Assembly (NCBI GenBank): GCA_002478145.1
Contig: DLMI01000221.1
Span: forward strand, 66,807 to 130,806
DNA from: Acidobacteria bacterium UBA7540
GTDB taxonomy: Bacteria; Acidobacteriota; Terriglobia; UBA7540
Direction of reading: 5' to 3'
DNA length: 64,000 bases
The position numbers and the translations under genes were made by a program. Below, piece by piece: positions 52,601 through 59,643 of this stretch. The stretch's first letter is position 1; every line of letters starts with the position of its first letter. Under the pieces are notes generated by a model. It was not told where the DNA came from. It was given only the letters and a program-made list of their open reading frames with translations, and did not search any database.

Positions 52601-53921
52601 GAATGGCACGCTCAAGGGCCTCGCGGCTCAGGATGTGCTGATTGGCAGGATGGTGCAGCTCAAGCAGGGCTTTCCGGGGCTTGCCTTGGGCGATTTCACC
52701 ATTCTGCAAACCATGCAGATCACTCAGGTGGGCCAGGACGCGGATGGCCGCATCACTATTCAGTGCGCGGATGTGCAGCGTTTTATCCAGGGAATGCAGA
52801 TTTGGCTGCGTGGCGGCCCGCTCTGGTGGACACCAGGTGGTCCCATGGCGCAACAACCCGTCGGCGCTTCGTGGCTTGAAAACGGCTATCAAGTGAGCGA
52901 CCAAAACCCACGCTACGTGGCAGGCAACCCCATCGACATCATCCTGGCGGTGCTCCAGAACGAGTTGGGCGTGGGTCAGGACCCGGCCCTCCTGACCTCG
53001 AATTACGTGATGCAAAGCCTCGCACCAATCTACCAGTCGCAACAGGACTACGAACCTTTGCCGCCGCCAGAAGGTTGGGCTATCTATGAGCCCGGCCAGG
53101 ACTCGACGCTGATCAATCCCAATCCCTACATCGACCTTCCCGGTTTCCTGGCCTTGCGGGACGGCGAATTTTCCGGCGTCTGGTTTGATTTTGTGATTAC
53201 GCGGCCCATCGATGGCAAGCAGTTCCTCGAGGAGCAAATCTTGAAGCCATTGGGGCTTTATACGATCGTGCGCGCCAATGGCCAGCTCTCGCTCAAGACC
53301 ATGAAGCCGCCCGTCGAGCAGACGCCCGTGTTCGCCTTCAGCTCCAAGAACATCATGGGAATCCCCCAGACCCTGCGGCAGAACATCATCAACCTGGTTA
53401 CTCTCCAACTGGATGTGCAGCAAGGCGGCATCACCACGGCGGCGCGCAGCTATGGTTACCAGGTGAGCTATCAGCAACAAACTTCGCTCAAAACTTATCG
53501 CCAGGTGTACGAGCAGCAAATCCAGTCCACCGGGCTGCGCGTGGCGCGCGGGGGCATGATGCTCTCCCGTTTGCTTGCCGACCGTATCTTTCGCCGCCAC
53601 GCCTTCGAGCCGCCCGCCTACAAGTTCACTGCCCAGCTCGCCACCTTGCAGGCAGAGCTGGGCGACTACGTGTGGCTGACCCACTCGAAAGTCCTCGATC
53701 TGACAGTCGGCAAGCTGGGCCTGAGCAATGTGGTCTGCGAGGTGATCGACAAGCAGCCCAATTACAGTCAGGGAACAGTCGATTTCACCCTGCTCGATAC
53801 GCGGTTCATCAACCTTTCTGTGCCGTATCAGATTGCAGCGGCCGCGGATAATATCCCCACTTGGTACAACGCGACGCCTCAGCAACAGGCGCAATACATG
53901 TTCATTTCTCCGGGGTCATAA
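49659..53921 (+). CDS. giant tail hub fused to an alpha/alpha-barrel glycosidase-like domain
   Basis: A 1420-aa protein. Residues 1-350 are an unknown N-terminal region (MPTVSQYYPGDFYGDAAQSL). From about 365 to 960, with a beta domain between, it has the helical-hairpin pattern of six-hairpin glycosidases: LQNRSYIYDCALAIIAFAGS, RAGAMAWVCYAYCIYMQITQ, RVSTEHQIDLYFAFMRAAAT, AAGTWAALFCHAIGRDDLAL, SQEQSWSMLLALLDLYNISG, WPAFTATAWFYLVSTNPGLL. Residues about 985-1420 look like a siphophage hub: GSMTVTCIDPNGTLKGLAAQ, FLEEQILKPLGLYTIVRANG, AELGDYVWLTHSKVLDLTVG. It could bind or cut cell-surface glycan during adsorption. The fold is inferred; catalytic acids are not assigned. Confidence 0.65.
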   Translation: MPTVSQYYPGDFYGDAAQSLAWLYSRQLKLVNGWEANARETGFPATSLPGAPCVPTTPPFIECGIVSQNDLSQIAQTACESICMVPPGILMLGMDDQLGPDGCPIDLSPIGLPFGYLFPPVLPVTSAQISAYYQQMYNANPSGSIINGVTYPVLAGLTIYGYLFNPQQSMLNYRIDLFSKTDLFYYQGSAVGTGAYTSGPMKGQYPSPSQFQSLLVQQGLYGYWGAQVPFPGIVIAVLYPTSVAQPAVGSSFSVLPAGWICHSNTGVGYKLTDYFARVYAKTDVEYLQEDNIPIIVQDDFHARCGSSLVLHTGTPTVHVMYVDPVKGPTQVCTSLAAEWAFPSLPLSFIVPTSDPLYFPDPTLTEGAALQNRSYIYDCALAIIAFAGSGNFVAAARIIKQLDAILDSPGYLASIIFENGEDGESASRWTKSNSADSVTDVNDPIEPPYGTGLVVDFHAIAANDTFTYSGSGFPDSTDTQVQFEHKEVEAVGFNFAIGVTTAGGKVTSVQVTSAAVAPASLVPLSGIITIAVGPGNGLYRFHLINLAQLISTLAGDTLSSITGFVVTLSAPGDLYFDNFSAGNTQPANSLAFSYDTYYGLVDQAYIRAGAMAWVCYAYCIYMQITQDFSPSLYLQRMINFLLTLQSTASDLTNGLFYLGWGTYGNPGYQFLPGLMQRVSTEHQIDLYFAFMRAAATLPTAAVQLQKTNLISSTQAASLNATAAQLQTVADVVATKVVANLYIAPSGGVPGHFAQGAGSEATPPAGLDTSQACDAAGTWAALFCHAIGRDDLALQCLEFVDQNFLLQNQQILLSSATNSYNETYQQLTPFNGFKFFNDSAGGYSGSPLSISQEQSWSMLLALLDLYNISGVADYFASVYGSLDAYLTTLITSQRTVRSTTGDGSLLSYSLASRDLPYEFEVWPAFTATAWFYLVSTNPGLLLSLGNTPTIIPYLQIPQGASQSVNELEGQSSLGSMTVTCIDPNGTLKGLAAQDVLIGRMVQLKQGFPGLALGDFTILQTMQITQVGQDADGRITIQCADVQRFIQGMQIWLRGGPLWWTPGGPMAQQPVGASWLENGYQVSDQNPRYVAGNPIDIILAVLQNELGVGQDPALLTSNYVMQSLAPIYQSQQDYEPLPPPEGWAIYEPGQDSTLINPNPYIDLPGFLALRDGEFSGVWFDFVITRPIDGKQFLEEQILKPLGLYTIVRANGQLSLKTMKPPVEQTPVFAFSSKNIMGIPQTLRQNIINLVTLQLDVQQGGITTAARSYGYQVSYQQQTSLKTYRQVYEQQIQSTGLRVARGGMMLSRLLADRIFRRHAFEPPAYKFTAQLATLQAELGDYVWLTHSKVLDLTVGKLGLSNVVCEVIDKQPNYSQGTVDFTLLDTRFINLSVPYQIAAAADNIPTWYNATPQQQAQYMFISPGS

Positions 53922-54682
53922 TGCTGTCCGTCCAGAACAATTTTGCGAGCTATATAGCCACGCAGTGGCCGTTAGACGGGCTGCCGGTCGAGTTTCTCGA
54001 GCCCAATGTGAAGGGGAACGGCTTGATCGTAGTGGTTTACTTCATGTCGGGGATACCCTACACGAATCCGAATTTTCAAATTTCGGACTCGCAGAAGAAT
54101 TCTTACCTGCCTTTAGGAGGCTGCGGGGTCCTGAACGCGGGGCAGAGAAACCTCCTCCAGGCCTGGTACGTACAGAGTTGCGCCGGCGGACCAAACACCG
54201 TCACGGTCACGGAAACCGTGGACACCGATGCGACGACGATCATTCTGGCCGTCAGCGTATTCGAGTACTCAGGAGGATTCGGCGTGCTCGATACGAGCAC
54301 TTTCACCTCCGGTCTCGCGCAACCGACGATGAGCATCAACCTGATCACCACAACCGTTGATTTACTCTTTGGGTTTGCGATGGACTACGCGCTCCTGCCG
54401 GTCCTCACCGTGGACGCCGGCAGCACCGGATGGACGCAGGAACAGAGTGAATCTCTCAATAACGTAGCTTTGAATCCGATCGTGGCCCTCCTGGCCGTCG
54501 ATAAAGCCGCCAATCCGGGGCCGCAAAAGATAACATTCGACATGACCCAGAACTCGGGAGGAGTGGACATCACCTTGCTCGTAGCCTTGCCGGTTGGCTG
54601 GACGCCGCCGCCGGTTACGCCTCCGCCTTCGCCCACGCCGCCCGCTTCGGGTTCGTCGCTGGGCTGGCCGACGATTTTCTGA
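53921..54682 (+). CDS. tail appendage protein
   Basis: A 253-aa beta-rich protein; ATG 53921 overlaps the hub stop (TAATG). VKGNGLIVVVYFMSGIPYTN, SDSQKNSYLPLGGCG, WYVQSCAGGPNTVTVTETVD and ILAVSVFEYSGGFGVLDTST form the 'N-L-L-V-V ... D-S-x-x-N-x-Y ... A-x-x-I-x-E-Y-S-G' pattern seen in lectin-like tail appendages of many phages. A Pro-rich stretch (PPPVTPPPSPTPPASG) precedes the end. It probably sits at the tail tip. Confidence 0.6.
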   Translation: MLSVQNNFASYIATQWPLDGLPVEFLEPNVKGNGLIVVVYFMSGIPYTNPNFQISDSQKNSYLPLGGCGVLNAGQRNLLQAWYVQSCAGGPNTVTVTETVDTDATTIILAVSVFEYSGGFGVLDTSTFTSGLAQPTMSINLITTTVDLLFGFAMDYALLPVLTVDAGSTGWTQEQSESLNNVALNPIVALLAVDKAANPGPQKITFDMTQNSGGVDITLLVALPVGWTPPPVTPPPSPTPPASGSSLGWPTIF

Positions 54683-54757
54683 ACGGTGAATAGTGACTTT
54701 GGAGACCGCAATCTGGAATCTGGAATTTGGAATCTTGAATCACCCTGAAGGAGCAAA

Positions 54758-55243
54758 ATGAGTCAGTTGATCCTTTCTGCCATTCCTGGCTTTTTCGATC
54801 TCGACGACAGCGCCATCGCCGCCGGCCAGCCGCTCACCGATGACTCCATGCTCAAGATCTCTCACAACGCCAAGTTTGGCGCGGTGCGCAGCAAGCTGGT
54901 TTTCATGGGCTTCTATGCGAACGGCAATACAGTGCCTACTCCAATCGATCCTGACGATGGCTACGCTTATTCGCGCGCGGAGTGCCAGTTCGTCTGGATG
55001 ATCTATAGCAACCGCGCGCCAGCGCCGGGATTCGTTCCCGGCCAGGCAAGTCCTCCCGGCCAGTCATCCGCGCAGCCAGGCTCGCTCTATAACTTTCCGG
55101 GCGGCTGGGACATCAACGATGCGACGGGCGTCGTGACTTTGCGGACAACCTACTGGCAAAATGGAAGTGAGGTTGTGAACAACGACGGTATCCTCAAGGT
55201 TTATGCCGCCTGCCTGCGCCTGAGCTTGAGCAGTGCGAACTGA
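54758..55243 (+). CDS. hypothetical tail-tip protein
   Basis: A 161-aa protein with AGGAG 8 nt before ATG 54758: SAIPGFFDLDDSAIAAGQPL, DDSMLKISHNAKFGAVRSKL, ECQFVWMIYSNRAPAPGF, GILKVYAACLRLSLSSAN. It is beta-rich and not assigned to a family. It is preceded by TGGAATC-type units (54709-54740) and followed by a GTGAATN element (55247-55332). Confidence 0.55.
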   Translation: MSQLILSAIPGFFDLDDSAIAAGQPLTDDSMLKISHNAKFGAVRSKLVFMGFYANGNTVPTPIDPDDGYAYSRAECQFVWMIYSNRAPAPGFVPGQASPPGQSSAQPGSLYNFPGGWDINDATGVVTLRTTYWQNGSEVVNNDGILKVYAACLRLSLSSAN

Positions 55244-55246
55244 GAG

Positions 55247-55332
55247 GGAATAGTGAATGGTGAATAGTAAATTCAGGATTTCGACGGCTTTTTTAGAATA
55301 CGCCATTCACTATTTACCATTTACTATTCTTT
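55247..55332. repeat. GTGAATN heptad inverted repeat
   Basis: Left arm GGGAATA, GTGAATG, GTGAATA, GTAAATT; right arm CATTCAC, TATTTAC, CATTTAC, TATTCTT; about 30-nt loop. It ends about 15 nt before the next start. Confidence 0.88.
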
Positions 55333-55347
55333 GAACGCGGAGCAACG

Positions 55348-55986
55348 ATGGCTGTAACTAGAACAGTTCTTCCCCGCAAGGGTCTAATCCAGTCGCAACA
55401 CGGCCTGACCAGCTACGAGGCTGACCAGGACCAAAACTGGGCGCTGCTGGATGCCAATGTCGCCTTCATGAGTGATCTGCCACTTACGCCATTCCTGGAA
55501 CTCGGATTCGATGGATTAATTTCCGGCTTCGTCCTCTCCCCTTCCAGCACTTTGGTCCCTGGGATCACGGCCGGCGTCCTTTACGCGCAGGGCGCGGGTT
55601 ACGCGGCTGCGACTGCACCTACGCTCCCGCCGGCGCCGGTCAGCCAAACAAGTTACCTGTTCTACAACTCCGTAAACGGCTTCTATTACCAATCGGGCGC
55701 CGTGGGCGCGACGACCGGCGACGCCCTGATCGGCGTGGTCACCACCAGCGCTTCAGCGGTTATCGCAGTCCAGCAGGCGACGCCCATCTTTGGCGGGGTT
55801 GGCGTGGTTTCCAGCGCGCCGGGCAGTTTTACAGTTCCGCACCTGCTCGGCCGTGTTCCCGTCTGTGCAGTCATTCAAATGACCAGCGGCGGCGCCATCT
55901 GGTTCCAGACACCGAGTTATGATGGTACAAATCTCTATCTTGTGGCCTCCGACACGGCAGTCACGGGAAGGGTGATCGTATGGTGA
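55348..55986 (+). CDS. tail appendage protein
   Basis: A 212-aa protein. RKGLIQSQHGLTSYEADQDQ and NWALLDANVAFMSDLPLTPF form the N-terminal attachment-like part. Beta-rich sequence follows (GFVLSPSSTLVPGITAGVLY, SYLFYNSVNGFYYQSGAVG), and the end GSFTVPHLLGRVPVCAVIQM resembles tail fibre domains with a VPHxLGRxP motif. Its stop overlaps the spike start by 7 bp. Role in receptor recognition inferred. Confidence 0.6.
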   Translation: MAVTRTVLPRKGLIQSQHGLTSYEADQDQNWALLDANVAFMSDLPLTPFLELGFDGLISGFVLSPSSTLVPGITAGVLYAQGAGYAAATAPTLPPAPVSQTSYLFYNSVNGFYYQSGAVGATTGDALIGVVTTSASAVIAVQQATPIFGGVGVVSSAPGSFTVPHLLGRVPVCAVIQMTSGGAIWFQTPSYDGTNLYLVASDTAVTGRVIVW

Positions 55987-58634
55987 AAAGAACAGGATCC
56001 AGGATTCAGGTCCGATTTCGGGTCCGATCAAGATCGGACCATCGGACTCCAGTAATCGGAGATTCGGGATTCAGGAGGTTGCTCTGGAACCTGATCCCGG
56101 CGCTGCCACTCTGCTGCCTATTGCTCGCCGGCTTGCTCAGAGCTCAGATCCCCGCTGGCACTCCCACCTACAACGTCAACGCCAAGTGGGTCACTGATCG
56201 CGGCAGCCAGGTTTTCAACGTCAAGGCCTACGGCGCGGTAGGGAACGGGACCACCGACGATACAGCGGCAATCCTCGCGGCGAGGACAGCAGCGGTGGCC
56301 GCTCACGGAATTCTGTTCTTCCCTTCGGGCAGTTACCCGATAAGTTCCCAACTAGCAATCCAGGGATACGGCGTGACTGTACAAGGCTACGGGGCTACGA
56401 TCACCTGCAACGTGGCGGCGTCTTGTATTCTGCTGGGGACTACCGTTGGCTCAAGCTACAACAATTCATACGGCAAGCTGGCAATCTATGGCCTCTCTGT
56501 TGCTCCGGGCGTCGGCTCGGGTCCCTACCCCGCCATCCAGGATGACGCGATGGGGGATATCATTCAAGACGTTGCACCCGTCACAAATTCCCCATACTAC
56601 TGGCACAATTTCATAGAGGTCGATACCGATTGGGGCCTAACCATTAGCGGACTCATTTGGAACGGTGCGAGCGTTTTGGAATGCGATGCAACCTACTGCG
56701 GAAACGCCGTTTACGAGTCCAACAACGCCTACGAGAATTCGGGGATCGCGCATATCAGCAACTCAGAGCTAAGCATGGGTTGTGACGGAAATGGATTTGA
56801 CTGGGAAAGCGGTGGCGACCTCAGCTTGACCGGTGTCATGCTCGAAGCCTACAACCAGTACGGTGTGCGCTCCAATGGCAACGTGAGCGCGAACGACATG
56901 TATTTTGAGGTAGGAAGTTGCAGGAATCCAATTGGCAATGTTGGGCAGGCTGCATTTATCGGACTCGGGGGGCTAATCTCGCACATGGGCGGGCAGACGG
57001 GCGCTGGCCAGCCTGTGTTCCCTCAAGCTGGGACGACTGGCAGTACGGTTTACGGCTACTATATCGTCGGGCACTACACTGCGGGGGGAAATGTGACCGC
57101 TCCGCTACCCGCCGGGTATCTGACGAACGGCAACGCAACCGTCAACGCGACGAACTACATTACGGTTACCTGGAACGATTTCGGCGGCGCGGGCTACACC
57201 TATGATGTCCTCCGCTATGTGTATACTTGGCCGCGCACGGCCCCCTACGGCACCGGGAACTTTGCGGTGGCGACGGCGCTCGCGGAGGCGTCGACCTGCT
57301 CGGCTGGGCTCTGCACCTTCACTGACAACGTGACAAGCCCGGCCAGCTACACTGTCGCGGGCGCAAATTGGGTTCCCGTGCTCAGTATGTGGCCGGGAGC
57401 GCTTGTGCTGTCTGCGGCTGGGGCGTCAAACAATTGCTTCACCTCGGGCAGATACTACGGCAGTTCCTTCAACGGTGGGGACATGACCATCGCCTGCGGT
57501 ACGGTACAGCCGGGGCTTGTGACTTTCATTTCTGGACCGATCGACAACACGAGCACTCGCAGTCCCATAAGCCCAGGCTACGTGACGATGCTTAATTCGA
57601 TAAATCCGAACAATCCCAACCCTGCCCTCCTGCTTCCGGGGAATGGGGGCGGGCTCAAAGGGGAACTCAATTTCGGTACCTTTGGTGGCGGTTATGCCGA
57701 CGCAATCACGCTGAACGATTCAGTGCTTGCAAAGTCTCTCTCGTCCATAGCTAACCACCCCGCCTATGATGTGGGTGACACTGCGATTTCCTTCGACGGG
57801 TGGCCCACAGCTCTTGCTTTCAGAGCGCCAAACACCATATCGGACTACATCAACAGCCTACCTGACGGTGTAAGCTGGCTGGAGAGACTGACTTCGGGCG
57901 TGAAGACTTTCAAGGTTCCTTTGAACGCCTTTTCGGTAGCTCAATCTTCAACGCCCTATCTTGCCTACGTAAACGATGTGGCTACCGGAGGGACGCTCAG
58001 CCCTAACACTCAGTACTGTTATCGGGCTGCTGCTGTAGACAGTCTTGGCGCAACGGCGCCCAATACTGAAGTATGTGTGACGACGGCCAACGATGGCAAC
58101 AGCACCCATTCAGTTTCCATGTTGATACAATCACAAGCCCTTGCGGGTGGTTATAAGGTGTACGGTCGCACCAGCGGTGCCGAGCAGTTGATGACTCCGA
58201 CGCCGATCACCAATGCCTGGCCGACCTATTGGACGTCCTTTACCGATACGGGCTCTGTGACTCCCAGCGGGGCGCTTCCAACGGCGAACACGACGGGACA
58301 GATCAAGCCAGCGCTCTACTCGACAGCCACAAACTGCTCGTCGTCAGCCAGCCCGGCTGTCTGTGGCTCGGCAGCGGCAGGCTCCTTCGTAATTGCAGCC
58401 TCGGCGACATCCGTGGTAGTGAACACATCCGCCGTGACAGCCAATAGCCAGATTTTGCTCACCGAGGATTCATCTTTGGGGACGAAGCTGGGCGTTACGT
58501 GCAACACTCAATCGCTGCTGACTTTGGGGGTCCCAAAAGTGACGGCGCGCACGGCAGGAACGGGTTTCACGGCAAGCATAGAGGTTGGGCCTACAACCAA
58601 TCCTCTGTGCATCAGTTACGCGATTCTCAACTAG
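55980..58634 (+). CDS. pectate-lyase-like tail spike with N-terminal signal-like segment
   Basis: An 884-aa protein. The core starts FNVKAYGAVGNGTTDDTAAI (about residues 80-99), the hallmark of the pectate lyase 3 right-handed beta-helix used in phage spikes. It continues with ILFFPSGSYPISSQLAIQGY and HISNSELSMGCDGNGFDWES. Fibronectin-like parts follow (about 680-760), and a small C-terminal domain. Residues 4-33 are encoded by a GGATTCA/GGTCCGA palindrome (55990-56078). A hydrophobic stretch LIPALPLCCLLLAGLLRAQI (about 39-58) looks like a signal peptide that the repeat has pushed inward. Enzyme substrate unknown. Confidence 0.75.
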   Translation: MVKRTGSRIQVRFRVRSRSDHRTPVIGDSGFRRLLWNLIPALPLCCLLLAGLLRAQIPAGTPTYNVNAKWVTDRGSQVFNVKAYGAVGNGTTDDTAAILAARTAAVAAHGILFFPSGSYPISSQLAIQGYGVTVQGYGATITCNVAASCILLGTTVGSSYNNSYGKLAIYGLSVAPGVGSGPYPAIQDDAMGDIIQDVAPVTNSPYYWHNFIEVDTDWGLTISGLIWNGASVLECDATYCGNAVYESNNAYENSGIAHISNSELSMGCDGNGFDWESGGDLSLTGVMLEAYNQYGVRSNGNVSANDMYFEVGSCRNPIGNVGQAAFIGLGGLISHMGGQTGAGQPVFPQAGTTGSTVYGYYIVGHYTAGGNVTAPLPAGYLTNGNATVNATNYITVTWNDFGGAGYTYDVLRYVYTWPRTAPYGTGNFAVATALAEASTCSAGLCTFTDNVTSPASYTVAGANWVPVLSMWPGALVLSAAGASNNCFTSGRYYGSSFNGGDMTIACGTVQPGLVTFISGPIDNTSTRSPISPGYVTMLNSINPNNPNPALLLPGNGGGLKGELNFGTFGGGYADAITLNDSVLAKSLSSIANHPAYDVGDTAISFDGWPTALAFRAPNTISDYINSLPDGVSWLERLTSGVKTFKVPLNAFSVAQSSTPYLAYVNDVATGGTLSPNTQYCYRAAAVDSLGATAPNTEVCVTTANDGNSTHSVSMLIQSQALAGGYKVYGRTSGAEQLMTPTPITNAWPTYWTSFTDTGSVTPSGALPTANTTGQIKPALYSTATNCSSSASPAVCGSAAAGSFVIAASATSVVVNTSAVTANSQILLTEDSSLGTKLGVTCNTQSLLTLGVPKVTARTAGTGFTASIEVGPTTNPLCISYAILN
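55990..56078. repeat. GGATTCA/GGTCCGA palindrome at the spike gene 5' end
   Basis: CCAGGATTCAGG at one side and GGGATTCAGGAGG at the other flank a TCCGATC/GATCGGA palindromic core (56012-56048). It is read in frame as the first residues of the spike protein. Confidence 0.75.
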
Positions 58635-59058
58635 TAGGCGCGATGTCCTGAACGCCGGAAGGCGATCAATGATGACCCAAGCTGCTGGCTTGGCCGCGAA
58701 AAGTCGAGTGCGGATAACCGCAGTTGGGTGGGCGCACTGATGTCCCTGCACGCCAACCACGCCCATCAACCCTGCACTTTTCCACAGCCCATCTCAAAAT
58801 AGCCATCAACCCTGCACCAACCATAGCCACGAACCCTGCGCGGCCACATAACCCGTGTATGGTGGTAGAATGAGCCGTAGCCAGGAAGGGCTGCGGGCAG
58901 TGGGGCAGGCCTCCCGGTGTGAGGAGTTTGAGGGTTTTCAGCACGGGCGTTCTCTCCCGGAAGAGTTGTTGCATGTCGGGCGTCGTGGAAGAAACACGGT
59001 GAGGTGAGCGAGTTAACCTATCTATCGCCGTGCGGACCCGATGCAGGAGGATAAATCA
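58635..59058. other. intergenic stretch after the phage-like operon
   Basis: A 424-bp gap. CATCAACCCTGCAC-like units occur three times (58763-58835). A possible 45-codon frame begins at ATG 58870 (MSRSQEGLRAVGQASRCEEF) but has no clear family. No tRNA, integrase remnant or direct repeat matching the 28.5-kb side was found by eye, so no attachment site can be named. Confidence 0.5.
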
Positions 59059-59424
59059 ATGTATCATCTGCGCGCTCCGTCCCTTTACGTAGCCATAGCG
59101 ATATGCCTGGCAAGCTGTGCTTGGAGCTCGATCTCTGAGGCGCGGGTCGCCCAGACTTTGCGCGCCGGCCAGGCCAATCCCTTTACCGTGGAAGGCAAGG
59201 TCAATACCCTCGACCAGAATAAACTCACTCTGAACACTGAAGAAAACATGATTTTCCACGTGCGCTACGATGACAAGACCGAGTTCAAGAGTGAGGACGG
59301 CAGTTCCGCCAGCAGCAAAGATTTGCGCGTAGGTTTAAGGATCAGGGTGGAGGGTGATCTTACCGAGAGCGGTGAGATTGTTGCTCAGAGGATTGAATTG
59401 CTGAAGACACCGCCCAAGAAGTAA
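59059..59424 (+). CDS. small exported DUF5666-like protein
   Basis: A 121-aa protein from ATG 59059 with AGGAGG 8 nt upstream. Signal peptide MYHLRAPSLYVAIAICLASC, possibly lipoprotein-like since Cys20 follows ICLAS. Then one small beta domain: FTVEGKVNTLDQNKLTLNTE, VRYDDKTEFKSEDGS, LRVGLRIRVEGDLTESGEIV. This resembles DUF5666/OB-like periplasmic domains. Function unknown. It is monocistronic and is followed by a GGATTCA heptad repeat. Confidence 0.65.
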   Translation: MYHLRAPSLYVAIAICLASCAWSSISEARVAQTLRAGQANPFTVEGKVNTLDQNKLTLNTEENMIFHVRYDDKTEFKSEDGSSASSKDLRVGLRIRVEGDLTESGEIVAQRIELLKTPPKK

Positions 59425-59450
59425 GCTTTCTCGCCTGCGCTGCTGAAAGA

Positions 59451-59509
59451 GGATTCAGGAGTCAGGGTTCAGGGAAAAAGCCAGGCTCTTCCCTGAATCC
59501 TGAATCCTA
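59451..59509. repeat. GGATTCA heptad inverted repeat
   Basis: Left arm AGGATTC, AGGAGTC, AGGGTTC; right arm CTGAATC, CTGAATC; about 20-nt loop. It sits between convergent genes. Confidence 0.88.
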
Positions 59510-59511
59510 AT

Positions 59512-59643
59512 TCAACGCACCAACCAGATTATTGCTGATGCAGTCAGCGCTAAGGCCAGCCCGGCAGCAAAGTACGGGAATGCCGACCTCAAGAAGGGGA
59601 TTTTATAGAGGAAGGATGTCTGCTGCCAACTGTCATTTGACAC
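59512..59643 (-). CDS. 43-aa membrane protein coupled to the acyltransferase gene
   Basis: GTG 59643 follows the acyltransferase stop codon directly (TGA then GTG). It opens a 43-residue frame: MSNDSWQQTSFLYKIPFLRS, then AFPYFAAGLALALTASAIIW and LVR. One clear membrane helix (about residues 22-41) with a polar N-terminus. Zero spacing suggests translational coupling. No family recognised. It may be a small partner of the acyltransferase at the inner membrane. Confidence 0.55.
   Translation of the reverse strand: MSNDSWQQTSFLYKIPFLRSAFPYFAAGLALALTASAIIWLVR

Noticed and set aside
52257..53894. 545-codon open frame antisense to the tail hub gene
   Set aside because: No recognisable domain, against operon direction, composition typical of the complement of a GC-rich gene.
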